A program made the translations under genes and the position numbers. This document shows, piece after piece, positions 13,501 to 27,300 of a stretch of DNA of 64,000 nt. Source of the stretch: Callaeas wilsoni (lineage: Eukaryota; Chordata; Aves; Passeriformes; Callaeidae); the NCBI GenBank assembly GCA_013398955.1, contig VWPU01014016.1:62001-126000 (forward strand), written 5' to 3'. The notes below the pieces were generated by a model. That model made no database searches and had not been told where the DNA came from. It saw only the letters and a list, made by a program, of their open reading frames with translations. The first letter of the stretch is position 1; the number at the start of each line of letters is the position of its first letter.

Positions 13501-16500
13501 GGGATCTTTTAAAATAAATGTATGTATAGAGACATAGGAAAGAGAATTATTAAATCAATCAGTCCAGCATCTATCCAATTGCTCAGAATCATTTTTTCAC
13601 GTAGCAGCAAACATTAGGCACTCCAGAGGAAACATAACAAACCTCACATCAGACAGATTAAGTGTGTTTCTGTTTTCTATCAGAGACTGTCTAAAACTCA
13701 GAAGGATGTGGTTTAATAGCATTCTGATATTTTATTTTTTTAAATAAATAATCACCACAATCCTGAAAGTTTATTAACCCTGTAACTCTGTCAAACGGTT
13801 TATGACTCTTGTTAAATTCTCAGCATCAACAGCCTCCTGCAGCCTGAGTTCCAAAGCCTAAATAAAAAAAAGCATCAGCTTATACCAGTCTTCAATTTGC
13901 AAACTTCAGATCTGCACTGAATGGCCCCTTCTTGTCTCTTAACATCAGAAAACCAGGTGCTCCTGGATCTAGTGAAGTGCCATACTCTATTTAAAAAACA
14001 AATTAGTTCCCACTATTTGCTCACTTCTAGTAGTTGTGTACATAATTTTTTAATCTTCTATACATAAAAAAGTCCTTGATTATTTTTCATTTTTCTCTAA
14101 CTCCCTTCTGTTCAAATGGAATGACACATTCAGTGTTACATGTGGGACTTACCTGTGGTACTAAAAACCCAACAAAAATTTTACTTGCAAATACCCTTTA
14201 CAAAAAATTATGTAACAATATAGATAAAAATCATTTTAAACATAATCAGGTTTTTGTGTCCCAAGCTACTGCCCTAAACATAGACCATTCAGGGACATGA
14301 CCAGCAGTTGGAATTTCTCTTCTTTTCTCTCAGAAGAGGTTTTGGCAAGCAAGCACTCATCTGTCCAGTCTTCTGGATGTAGCAATAGACCCTGATCCTG
14401 CAATTTGTCCTTTTAGTTGCCATTTTTCTATTCCTACAATGAAGTGATCGTTACATACTCACTACACCTTTACCAGAAGACATTCAGTTGACTATACTTT
14501 TAAGTCTGGTTAGTTGTTTTTTCTCCTTAAAAGAGAGCAGTTATGAAAAAAACTTGGTTTTTAAGACTGAAGCCAGTGACAGCAAAAAGTTTTTTGGTTT
14601 TTTTTTTTTTTTTTTGCAAAAGTACAGACATGGATTGGAAATACTTCTTGAGTGACATTCAGTCTATTCCTGAAATCCTGGTCCTTTCTGAATTTCTCTC
14701 TTGGTTGAGTCTTCTGTGGTTAAAGGAGTCCTCCCTGTTCATCTACCGATCACACAGATGAAATCCAATACCTTCCTAAGCAGCTTGCTTATTTGTAAAG
14801 GCAGCATTAATGCAAGAAATTCCATTACAGCATTTCATATGACCTGCATATTCGACAGCCTGAGACTCATTATATAGCCAGCTGAGGTTTTAAAGTTAAG
14901 AGCCTTGTAACACTAGCCAGCCTACCCAGACAATTAAGAATGAGGCACTTCTTGGTGTTATCAAGGCTGCACAGCAGTTGGGAGGTGCCTCTTTATCTTA
15001 ATTGAGAAAGGCTATGATGGCTACACACATTGCTGAATAGGGGTAGTAAGGACCTAAAATCAGAATGAACACAGGCTTATCCTTTATTTTACTACACGTT
15101 CAGAGAACCTCTCATGCTCTTTCCCTTAGAAGTAATCTAGCATCTACTCCAATATTGTATCTCTTAAAAGCAGTTCTGGCTTCTGCTGTTTTTGTGGCAT
15201 AACCTTACTGCAAATTCATATTTGTTGTAGAATCCGATTTGCAGCAGAGAGAGGTCTATTTTCCTTAACTCTGACATATGTAAATAAGAGGCCATCAGAT
15301 AATTATTCTCTTTGGGATATGAGAAAAAAATTTGTGCAATATTGGTAAACCAGGACATAATTTCCAATCAAAAGGTAAGGATCTTCATATCTAGCAATTC
15401 ATTTGTACATGAAGGAATTTCTAGCTGCAGTGTCTTCTACTTGCAAAATGATTTGTGTCCAAGAAGTACTTTTCCTAAGCAAATCACTGGAAAGGCATGA
15501 TCTCTGTGCTGCGAAGCAATGCCCTGCAGTCTAGGTTCTGCTTTTAGTCGTGGCACTTACATGTTGTTGACTTGGCATGAGACAACTGGAGGTCATGATT
15601 AAGGGGTGTGTTGGGATAGCATCCACCAGTAATAGAAAGAGGTCTACAGAACACAAAGAAAAATACAGCGACACTTTGTGAAAGGTGACTCAGGAGACAC
15701 CTCATTCATGACATGAATGCCTCTGATGGTATTCACAGCACTTGCTTTAAAGCTACCCCACAAAAATCCCTTTTATCGTCCCTAATGCTCTTGATGTCAA
15801 GTGAGAAAAAACTTGTGCATTTTTTTCTCTGTGTACACTCTTATTATCCATCTTAGACTACTTAAAGAGGAAGGAATATCCTGTCCAAGCTACAGTGTGC
15901 AGCAAAAATTTGGATCCCTTCTGATCCAGTCTACAGTATCTAGTTCACATCAGCCTATCAGAAACAAATTAGAACAGCCAAAAAAACTAAACATTTCTGA
16001 AATGACTGATTCTTTTTCTTCTCTTCATTTATCTGCCTGCAATTACAGATGGAACCCATTACCACCCACTTCCTCAATTAGGAAATGGTCCTTCCGTACA
16101 CTTTGTACTGCTCCTCAGATGGTCTGGGTGTATTTCTCCAGACAGTTATCAGTGAATTATGTCCCTGCTGTGAACCAGTCAAATGTAAGACAGCTATGGA
16201 GCAGATGTCTTATGGATAAAGCCATGGACACCCACTTAAAAATACCTGAGCCTGACCCCAGCAGCAAACTGCAGAGCACAGCTCCCCTGCTCCAGACCTG
16301 AAGCAACTCACACATCCTGTGGATAGGGAATCCCACATCAGTCTGAAAACACTGAGCAGATGTGCCCCTTTATATCATTTTTTTGTGAGCAGAGGCTTGC
16401 TGGATAATATGGTGCCCTGTTATTTACATGTATATAGTTTATTTCTTCCTATAGAGTTTATTTTCTTTCAACATTGCATTATTTACCCCTAGCCTAATGT

Positions 16501-17467
16501 TAGCCTCCAAAAACTACATCAGGCCTGTGGTTTTTACATAAAAGGTTTTGCTGCCTTACTTTCTGTAAGGATAGTGAAGAAAGAGAAGCACCTGGACAGA
16601 TAGTTTATCTGGTTTGAAGAACATGTAAAATAGAGAGAGAATCTTCTTTTCCTATCAATTACTCAACAATCTCCAGATGCTCAGCTAATTTCTGTAGAAC
16701 CCTACAAGCTTTACAGGAAACATACAAAACCAACAAGCTTTCTGACTGGATAAAATTACAGCCTAGAGATGCCATTTGTCTGAAAAACACCTCTTATTTA
16801 TCCTCGCTGAACTGGAGGCAGAGCAGTAAGACACAGACAGCTGTTTAGGGCACTCAAAGTTGTCACAGACAGCTTCATCTTCATGCAGTGGGAAGGAGGA
16901 AAGCAAAAGGATTTAGGAGAGGGTGCGATGTGATAAGCAGGTTTCCTTACACATGCTGTTTATTTTGCCCAGATCCTCTTTCAGATTCCGCAGGCTCTGT
17001 CCCCTGAAGGCCTGAATGGGCAGCTGGAGCGAGCTCCCCTTGGGCTGGACACGGCACACAGGTACATCGGACAGAGACGCTTGCACGCCCCTGACTTGCT
17101 ACAGAGCCGTTGGGATAAAAGGAGGGGATGAGTGCAGAGGCCAAGGTCGGGGCTGATGATGGGAGCAGGAGGGTGGAGCAGGAGCAGGGGCACTGGCAAG
17201 CTCTCCTGAAATATTTGTTTTTCCTTCCCAGCTTTTTCTGATGCAAATATCCTTCTGGTTCACAGCAAAGACAAAAACTCATTTTTCTATGGCAAGACAC
17301 ATTTTTGTAGATCACAAAGGCATTTTTTCAAACCTAAACCTTGTATCTGAAGAAAGTAACTTTTCTGTCTAGATCTGTGCAATCAATCCCTAGTAACACA
17401 TTGCATTCTAATCCCAAATTTATGAGTGAAAATAAGCATTTTAACTCATTCACATTCAAAATCTCTT
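7517..17467. other. Long gene-free stretch
   Basis: No gene could be supported. The longest open frame, 166 codons at 15801-16301 (+), has no motif, membrane segment or splice context that I recognise. A 118-codon minus frame at 9536-9892 is equally anonymous. A poly(T) run lies at about 14590-14615. The slightly GC-richer patch at 16950-17200 gives overlapping minus-strand frames without known content. Confidence 0.5.
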
Positions 17468-17545
17468 GCCCAAAAGACAGGAAAGATTGAATTCTTTGTT
17501 TTAATTGCCCAAAAGACAGGAAAGATTGAATTCTTTGTTTTAATT
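17468..17545. repeat. Perfect 39-bp tandem duplication
   Basis: The unit at 17468-17506, beginning gcccaaaagacagg, is repeated exactly at 17507-17545. A diverged third start (gctcagaaacag) follows. Identity between the copies suggests a recent slippage event or polymorphism. Confidence 0.9.
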
Positions 17546-18061
17546 GCTCAGAAACAGCAAGCACAACATGAAAAAAATGCACTTTTTATCGTGCTTCCTT
17601 TCTTTTGACAAAAGGCACACTTTGCTGCAAGAAAGCTACTAGGATAGGAAATTACATATGCAGGTGAACTTAAAAGCTTTTTCTCTTTGCTATTATTAAA
17701 ATTTTTCCATTTCATACTACCCTAGTACACCACTGAAATTTTTCCAAGACAAGTTCCTATTTGACCAGACATTTGGAAAAAAATGCGTGGTTTTTTTTTT
17801 TACTTCTAACAAGAGGCATATAAGGTTGCTGTCTTTCTGATGCCCATAACTTTCATTACTATGAGTTACAAGTATGTATTAAGAAAGAAAACTTCTCCTA
17901 AGGCTCAGTGGAAGGGAATTTATACTTCTGAATGTATTTAATGCATACTTCTTAAATACACTGAAAATCTTCTTATCTAGGTGCTAATACAAGTCTTTAC
18001 ATTGTCTATAAACAGACTTTATACTTCTTAAGGAAGAAAAACGTAAAGAAACATAAAGTGT

Positions 18062-18380
18062 TTGACACCAGGTGGTTGTGCTACCTTCCAGAGGGGCTTT
18101 GACAGGTGGGAGAAATGCGCCAACAGGAACTTCATGAAGTTCAACCAGGGAAAGTGCAAATCCTGCACTCAGGAAGGATCAACCCTGAGGCAAAAGGATG
18201 TGGACATGTCACAGCAGTGGGTGCTTGCAGCCTGGAAAGCCAAACACATCCCAGGCTGCAGCAAAGGCAACATGGCCAGCAGGTCAAGGGAGAGGATTCT
18301 CCTCCTCTACACCACTCTTGTGAGACCTCACCTGGAGCACTGTATCCACCCCCGGGGTCATCAATCAGTCACTGAATTTT
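18062..18380 (+). mobile_element. CR1 LINE fragment (ORF2 C-terminal region)
   Basis: Plus-strand CR1 fragment. One frame reads a diverged form of the CR1 ORF2 C-terminal region: NFMKFNQGKCK, then MSQQ, then SRSRERILLLYTTLVRPHLE. Overlapping frames in phase 2 keep parts of the same sequence, which indicates frameshifts. It is not a host gene. Confidence 0.85.
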
Positions 18381-21300
18381 AGAAGACAGGATCATAGGAG
18401 TGGAGAAATGCCACAAAACATTTTGCAGTGTAAGAGAGACTCACAACAGAATACTAAAAGACAAAGTATGGTGTGGTGACACAGGTAGAAAACTCAGAGT
18501 GTTAAAGGCATCATAAACATTCTATGCTCCTTCAACTGTAGAGAGCACATTAAAGGAAGCAGGTGGAGAAAAATAAATACTAGAATTGCACTTGATGTGA
18601 GAAATATAGGTGAGGCTTTCACCTGATTTCAAGGTAAATTAGGTATACATTCACTTCATATGTATTATCTGTTGATTTTTCTGTGTTGGAACAGTGCATG
18701 GAAAAATACCATGGAAATGTTAATGAGGTTTAGCACATCAAGAAAGCATGACAATGCACACTGGTGGACATTTAAGGAGCTCAAAACTAAAGATTTTCAG
18801 TAAAGCAAGGCATGTTGAGAATTCATCTGGAATGTAAACGTGCTACATTTGTGAGGGCAGAATACACTACTTTGGCTGACTTCAACAGCTGGTTGCAACA
18901 CACCAGGGAGATACGGTAACAAAGACCTGCAACATTTTTAGGCTGCAATGTCTTCATCAATTCACATGAGGCAGATGGAGCCTCTTAAATATCAAATGCT
19001 CCCTTCTTTCCAGATTCTCTTACCTGTAAAAAGCTTAGATTCAATTTATTCACATGTCCACCAAAATTTTCATAAGCCATAAAACCTCTAACGGTTAAGT
19101 AACCTTGAAGAACAAGGGATACAGATTAACTCAATGAATGCTACTTACATTCAGAAGGATCACAAACTCAAATATTTTACACTAAGAATAAAAATACATA
19201 TTCTAATAGAAAAGGCATGGTATAAAAGAAATACTCTATTCCTTTGCAGCAAACAGCTGAAGTCAATTTGTGTGGTTTTCTATTCCTAATGTGAAGAGTT
19301 ACGCTTTTGGGGTTTGCTTTCCTTATTCCTCTCATTTCCTCATTTCTTTTCTTTTTATTAATCCTTTCCACCTTTTCTGCCTTCTTATTCTTACATCTTT
19401 AAACTTTCCTCTTCTTTTTTGTTTTGTTTTGCTTCTAGGACAGGAGAAAGAGGAGAAGAAATTACCAAGGATCTTAAAAACTGCACACCACTGGTTTTGT
19501 TACAACGTTAATGCAAAAGCCGCACATTTTTCTAAGACTGTCCTCAATGAGGAAAGCAGAAGTACCAGAGCTTGAACTGACCATGGCTTGGTCAATTTTT
19601 CCTGCAACAGCATACTGAAGAAAGCACTGCCAAGACATCTGTAGAGGAGTGTGCAGATCTGGCTGTTCCTACAAGCACATAAAACTCTTTTTGAGGTTTT
19701 CAAAGAACTGCAAATTAAATCTGAGTGAACCAGCTGCTGAACTCGCTGGTTAGCTGGATTGCAACTGCTGAGGCAAGGAATACCTTCCACTGGCCCAGCA
19801 CCTCTGGGCCCCCGTTGGTTTCAGCTGCCAGCTGGGCATAGGCTAACACATCTCTCCACCTGCTTTTGCTCACCTCAGACAAGCCCCAGCATCCAAAGCT
19901 ACAAAATGGTGCTGTGCTATTTTCTCTCTGGCTCAGCTTCAAAAAACGAAGTTCTAGTTTGAGCAAAACTTAGGTCGAATGAGTTACAGATCTGGGACAA
20001 TAAAGCCAAGAATTGAGAAAGTCCATGAGCATAATTAAATGGGAGAGGAGGGGATCAGAAGTCAAATATAAAGGAGCATATATGGACACCTAGAATCACC
20101 CAGAATAAAGAGCCAGTTAAACCAAATATAATCTCCCATGCAGAAACTGACACAACTGTTACCAAAAAGCCTCTGTCCACTCTGCTACTCCAAGTGAAAG
20201 CCTCAGTACAGCACATCCAAAACACTTATAAACCACAAATCAGGCCTCCAGAAATCATGCTGCTCTAATAAATATATTTTTTAGACATTGCATACCGTGG
20301 CCGATTATTTTTCCAGGAAGCTCCTAACTTCAGCATGTAAGTGAACAGCTCAATAGTGACTACAAAAGGGAAGCAGCAAACAACAGCTCCCTACTCTCCA
20401 TATGAGGAAAGCTCCAGCTATCACTTCTAAATTCCCCATACCAGGCAGGTGGGTATTTTAGGCAACCTCTCCTGTCTCCTCTAATCTCATCTGTTCTATT
20501 TCATGGCCTTCCCGTGCCCTCTCCTCCATCTCCTCAGTCGGTCTTTGCACTTGCATTACACCATCCCTCTCACACTGCATCCCAATTATCACATCTCCAG
20601 AAGGAGGTTTTCTTTTTTGTTTTTCTTTGTTTGGTTGTTTTGTTTCAGTTTTTTTTCAAAATAAGTTGCAAGTGCTTTTAAATGAGTGAAATAAATGACA
20701 GCCATCCTGCCATTCTGACTCCACTGAACGTGATGGAAATATGCAGCTATTTTGAATGAAGAAATAAAAACCGAGATGGAGGTCAGGAATGAGGAAATTA
20801 CATGTAAATTAGGGACATGTCTCAGTATCACTGGACTAAATTCAGATACATGTCACAGAGAAGAATAATGATATGCTCACTGCTCACTTATGGCTTGAGT
20901 GAATTTGGTTCAGAACAATTATTTTTTTATTTAAAAAGACCAAGAAAAGTTCTTTCAAAATATTAAAAAGCAGTTTTTGCAAGATGTCTGCAAAATGATC
21001 ACAACCTCCAAAAAAAATCTGTATTTTTTTATGGACGTGCGTTTGTCTATGTGCTCCAATGAAGCAATATTTTGTACAGCTATAACTTCATTTCAGCATT
21101 TGCATAAAAAGGTTGCTAAACGTCAAATTTTAAAGACAGTTAATCCATCTTCAGAATTACATATATATTAATATTCTTACTCAACTCATATATAAGTTTA
21201 TAGTAAAATTCTCTTTCCTTTTTATCAAAGAGCTTCAACTTGAATTACTTCTAACATTTATCCTGGACATATAAAAAGTTACTTTAAAGTATAACTCAGT

Positions 21301-24300
21301 TGCAGGAGTGACGCTGATATTTTTAACTCTCTAACGTTAGAATTTTGTTGTTTATGGTATTTGCATTACAAAATTGATCAAGTGAAATGTAATTTTCTCA
21401 GGATATATATTATTTATATAGAACTTGCTAATTTCCATTTAATCCTTCTCCCGTTTTCAGTACACACTACTATTTTAACTTGAATTATGTCATAAGACCT
21501 AAAAGCACTGTTTCAAAACAAAAAATCTGTGTTTCTCATCTCCCAGTTAAAACAATGCTTTGCATTATGAATTGTAATCTGCAATATTGCATCTTTATTC
21601 AATGCTACCCTAGTAATCTATTAGCAGCATTTCTCCAATGATTTTCCACCTCTTTTCCATCTGAATTTTGGATGCCTTTTCTTGTCCACTTTGTGTAAAA
21701 ATTTAGTTGCTCTTAAATTTACTAAGACATAGTTAACATATGCTTCCTTTGATGCTTGAATGATTTAATCATCAGCTGTCAACTAAAACCAGCATTTTAC
21801 TATTTCTCCCAAGGCACAAGGAGAGCTATTCTTTTACTTATGCATGAAACTTTGCAGTGGAAAAAGTGAGCAGTGTTACATCACTACAAAACTGATGTTG
21901 TATCGGGCACTTGAATGGATGCACACATGAGAAAAGTTCTATGGATCCATCTGTGACAAGTACTTTTGTACAGATCTTATTTCACCCTTTCAGTCTGTTA
22001 GATGAAAAGGTTCAATTAAAGCTGCTGTAGACTTTGTTACAACACCTTTGCACAGATTTTTCTTTAAAAGATCTAGACTGATTTTTAACTAAAGCTAATT
22101 ATTAATCTAGACACATGCATAAATTCAAAAACAAGAGCTGTCAGGGGTCTGAACTACAGGAACGAGCAATGCAGTTACGCTTGGGTCACCCCCTTAAGGT
22201 GAGTTTCAGAGAGCTGCCACTGGCAGAGAGGCTGCTCAGCCGAGTGTGAAGGCTACAGAAGCCCAGAAAAAGACAACTCTCATGCCTCTGAGCAGGTGAC
22301 CCTGGATCTCTTGCTGAAATGAGATACTACTGAGATAAGACAGCAGAGGAAAGATCCAACAGATGTAAACATTACCTCTCTTTTGCAGAGGCACTCAAAA
22401 GTTTATAAGGGTGACGTCAAGCACCCATTGCTCCTCCACAGGCTCTGCAGAAGGGTTTCTCATCTTCTGGCTGTGCTTAGGCATTTTAAATTTCAATGCA
22501 CAACTAGTACAGTTTGCAGATGCATTAGTCACCACTTACTCTGGTCAGCAAAGCACCTGCCAAGTTTAAAGCAAGTGGCAAGTGCCATATGAAGATCATT
22601 AGATAGAGCCAATTCTTCACCCTGAAACAGTGCTTGGTTTTAATCATAGCATTTAATGCAACGAATGAGCTTAACCTCCAAAGGGAGACTGCTCTTCACT
22701 TAATAGGTGAATAAAGTTTTACACAAATTCTGTTACATAATAGCCAAATCAGATGCAGACATCAGATAACAGTGTCCCAGCAACTCAGAATGCTCTGCCC
22801 ACAACAAGATTTGTAGATCTAACCAGACCCTCATTTTCTGCCTTGGAGATTCTACCATATTAAAAAAGGTGGAGAAGGAGGAATAAAAACCACTTCAATA
22901 GTAACTAAAAAATTAAGGGTGTTTTCGCCAATGGAAAATATTTGTTTGGGGCAGTGTCAAGGAAAAAAAAATAGAAACCCTAAGTCTTTAAACATAATTT
23001 GAAACCAGATCCTCCTCAGAGGAATGGGAAAAAAAAAAAAGAAGAAGAAAACTGTTGTCCTGAGGCAAGAGATGAAGGCACACTGCAATAACTCCAACTA
23101 AAGGTCGCTGCTCCCATGACCATCCTCCTACAAACACATACTGCTGCTCTGAAACAACACAAGGCTCTGGGCACAAATCAAGCGAGACTAATTCCATGAG
23201 ATTTATTTTCCCATAGAAGAATCCAATCAATGCGCGTCACACTAATACTGCTCTGACTGTATTTGCTTTTAGAAAGCATGGCTGGGACATGGAGGCAAAG
23301 AGCAGGAGCCAGCAGGATTAGAGAGTCTACTCTGACGGGTAACAGCAGGAAGGCCTCGCCACCTCAGGACGAGGTTTTGAGCAGGAGAGAGGAAGCCATC
23401 TCCTCCTTTCTCAGATTTTTATGTCTATCACTGCATCAAAATTCCCAGCCCTTACCAAGGAAATGCACCTTCTTTTTAGCACATAGCAATGAGTTTATGG
23501 CAAAGACCACAGTTATGTTAGTACAACTGAGAGGGTTGCAGGAATAGGAAAGAGCAGCCAGGAGATGAGAAAGGGCAAAAACTTTTTGTCTCCAAAGAAA
23601 ACACACTGCAGAGCACCCTCCTGAGACCTCGGCTGGCTTCAGCCAGGCTCCTGGCTCTCCAGAACTACTTCCCAGGCCTTGGCCCAGCACATCTGCTCCC
23701 TCTCAGCATCATCTGCATTTGCCATAGTAATGTGAATTTCACAATACTGACTGTTTTCTGATAGCCCTTTTGCTCTGGTATAAAGAAAAACACTCCTACC
23801 TTAAAAACAAACCAAAAAAAGCATTTGTGCTATGAAAGACAAGTATGATAATGTGAACCTTGATGACTCAACACATCTAGAAGCAAAAATGCTGCATGAA
23901 ATCAATCATTTGTTAATGGGCTGATCTCACACCTTTGTGGACTGACTCAATTGCACGTAGTTCTATATCTGCAATACTTCCATGTAAATTTCACTAGGTA
24001 GGACACAGGGTTGCTTTCCCCCAATTTGTCCATTGTTTCTCTCAAAGATAATCAACTTGCTCCTGTCCATATAATGTGAAAGCAACTCAAAATAGAGGTG
24101 GTTTTCTCACTACAAACACACATGCCCACAACAAAGCAAAAGGTTTTGGAATTAAAAGGGAGGCCATTGGCTTTATCTACTCCCAGACAGAATAAAGACT
24201 AATGAAGTATGAGAACACCTGTTCTCCTTTGCCATGCCCTGCCACCAGCACTGTGTCAGAAGCAGCATCGTGACATGTGGTGAGCTACCTCAAGAGCTTG

Positions 24301-27300
24301 CTCTTGCCAGCTGCACACTCCCTGCTGTCTTGTTTGTGCCAGCTTTTATGTTGTTCCTCAGAGTTCTCTTGAGCCAGCGTAGCTTACGCAATGCACAGAA
24401 ACAGCCTGGCAATAACTGATGACACTTCTGTTGTTCTAATGAGTCAAAACAGTACAGCAGAAGGTGAGCCACTAACCAACAGCCTCTGCCAAGGAGCACG
24501 CAGTCTGAGTGACCCTGCACAGATCATTTTGTCCTTTACCTCCGCTTCCTTTTTCATAAATGAGGGTCATTTAGGAACCTGCTATTAGAAATGGTGTTTT
24601 TGTTCTGAATGTTCACCAGTTGTTTTGGCCAGACTTGTTTTTGTTTTCCCATGTTTTCCATTTCCTCTAGTTCACCAGAAGCCAGTTGCTTGTTAACTGA
24701 AGGCTAAGCAGGAAGAGGTGAGCAGCCTCTTCCTAGCAACGTGCCCACTCTCTGTGACCAGCAGGGAGCTGCTCCAGTACACCAGGCTCTAGCCAGCATT
24801 GCACAGCATCTACTCTGGGGCCATATCAGCCTCTGCACAGCTGGCTGGAGTTCTTCCAACACAGAGCTATTTCTCTGCTGTGTAAATCTACACAAGATCT
24901 GGGCACAACGTTGCTTCAGGAGACGGGAGTCTGAGAACCAGCTCAGCGTTCCCAGACAACTGAAATTCAGTGCCTTGGTCTGGATTTTGAACACAAGTAA
25001 ATTTTACTTACATGCTGCTCATACAGATGTTCCTTCTAGAACCAGCACTTTTACAAAGACAAATTTAAACCAATTTGGATCTTTGGAAGTAGGATGGGTA
25101 TGTGAAAAGAGTGGGAATCCAGCTCCTGGCGTTGCACTTGGCACCTTCCTCAAAGTCCCCTGGTTTAAATTGGAAGCCTGATATGCTAAGAAACTCCTCA
25201 TTTGAAACCAGCATTTCCTGAAAAATATGAAACCTTTCAGATTCTAGGAAGTATTATCAAAGTCTTTAGCAGCTACAACCAAGGCTCTCTCCACCCATGC
25301 CCTATGTGTTTTCAGGACACGTGCACCAGGAAGTGTTGAGATCAGTCAATAGCAAAGGCTGCTCTCTCCACAGAATCTTGTTTTCATCTCCTAAGTGAAA
25401 ACATTCCATTTAAGTGAAATCTGTAAATTTCAGATGCAGAGGTGTCAGACAGCTAGTATTTTTGTTATATAAGAACTGCAACTTGACCAATCATTGACAA
25501 GTTATTCAAATGATAAGCGATCACACAATGCCACTATAGTTTAAAATAAAATCAAGAAACCCTTTCCAGATTTTTTCTTTCTATCATCTCTGGATCTTGA
25601 TATTTAACATTTAGCCTTACTGCAGCCCTTCACATAAAGCAGACATATCTGAATAACTAAGGTTGTCTTGGATACAAAGAATGCATGCCCGATACATTAG
25701 TGACTGGCGCCTCCCTCAATACATCTTTCACAGCTTCAGTGCTCTGAGTCATAAGGATCATACTTGGCTCAGAACAGGTCATAAAAGTTGCTTTCATTTT
25801 AAGTACTAATTCCATGTATTTCAGCATTTTGGTTGGAAAACGTGCAACACAGGATATGGCAGGAATTCTTCCAAAGGACAAATTTACAAATGCAAACATT
25901 TTGTTTTGACAAAGCCATTATGCAACTTAGTCTCAACTCTCAAACACAACTCAAGTTCAAATAAGCCAGCTAGTGGGATGTTGCCCTTCCTTTCAAACCT
26001 CATCAACAACAATTGTGCTGCACTCAGTAGTTTTCATTTGTGTGAGATTCAGCACATTTTCCTCTCTCAACTTTATGTGGGTTTGTACCTGCTGAACCTC
26101 ATTTAGAATTTCAGTGTAACTGCCGAATTGCGTCCTAAATTTGCTGCACACATCATGAAAGCTGAACCTCTTATATTACACAAATACATGGGGAGGGCCT
26201 GGGTGTGAGGAAGACTCATGAAACCATCAAAACCAACAAATGACTACAAAAAAAAACAAGAAGGGAGAATTAAATCTGGTTCTTTTCAAACATTTATAAT
26301 CCTCTGCGAAATATTTGGCAGCCTTTTTGAGAAAGGACATTGATGTAGTCCAGGGAGAGTCAATGAGAATGATAAAATTTGATTGTTAACATGCACAGAA
26401 AGTCTGGAAAAACATGAATACCATAAATTGAAATCTAAGCTTTTAACCTCTTCAACTGGTGTTTCATAAAGGAATGAAGCAAAACCAGCAGTATCACTCC
26501 AGGAATAGGACAGTGCATTTAGCAGAGCAATAACAGAGCAATGATGGAGTTCCTTGCTGTGGTTTTAGGAATAAGTTCTGTTGGCTTACTTGATGGTTAT
26601 ATAATACATCACCTAGCACTGAGCAACCCTGAGCCCAACTCCAAGGTCTTTGAGCATTTTTACTTAGATGCCAGCATTCCCTCATTTACACAGGTTACAC
26701 CAGTGTCCTGCCTGCACTAAGTTCACATTCAAAGATTCAATTCAGTAAACAGGGAGCACATACAAACCCTGTCAATCACATTGTCATTTCACACAGTTTA
26801 AAGATGAAGAAAACACAGGTAAGTTAAAGGACAGACTAAGATTTTTTTCTTCCTCTAGGAAGTGGTGCTGTTGTGCACTCAGTGCCACCCTTACACGAGG
26901 GTACATACACCACAGGAAGTGTGTTTCCTGTGCCCTGAATCATGTCTGAGGATGCATTTTATTTCCTCTCCTCCCCTTTTTCTGTCCTCACTCTGAGCCT
27001 TATTTGATGGCATTCGTTTTACTTCAAAGGGAATTTAGACTGAAAATAACCATATGTTACTCTGCACGACCCTTTGCTGTGGCTGGGTCCTGGTGTCGGA
27101 GCGCTGACATTATCAGGCTGATGACAAACAAACCTTTTGAAATTCCAGCACCCCCAGGGCAAAGAGCTCCCTACTTCAGCACTCAGTTAAGTGTTAAGTG
27201 ACCCAACAGACTCTACAGGCTTCATGATGAAGATAGACTGAAATGTTCTGTTCTTCTCCATTTTGCCTTCATTTCTAGCCACCAGACAGCCTCTGCTGCT

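Noticed and set aside
15801..16301. 166-codon plus-strand frame
   Set aside because: Longest unique frame in the left half, but there is no domain, repeat or splice logic, and its composition is like chance translation of AT-rich DNA.
18062..18382. Two overlapping plus-strand frames that look conserved
   Set aside because: They are frameshifted remains of CR1 ORF2, not a host gene.
24741..25181. 146-codon plus-strand frame
   Set aside because: No recognisable motif; overlaps other frames in slightly GC-rich sequence where stops are rarer.
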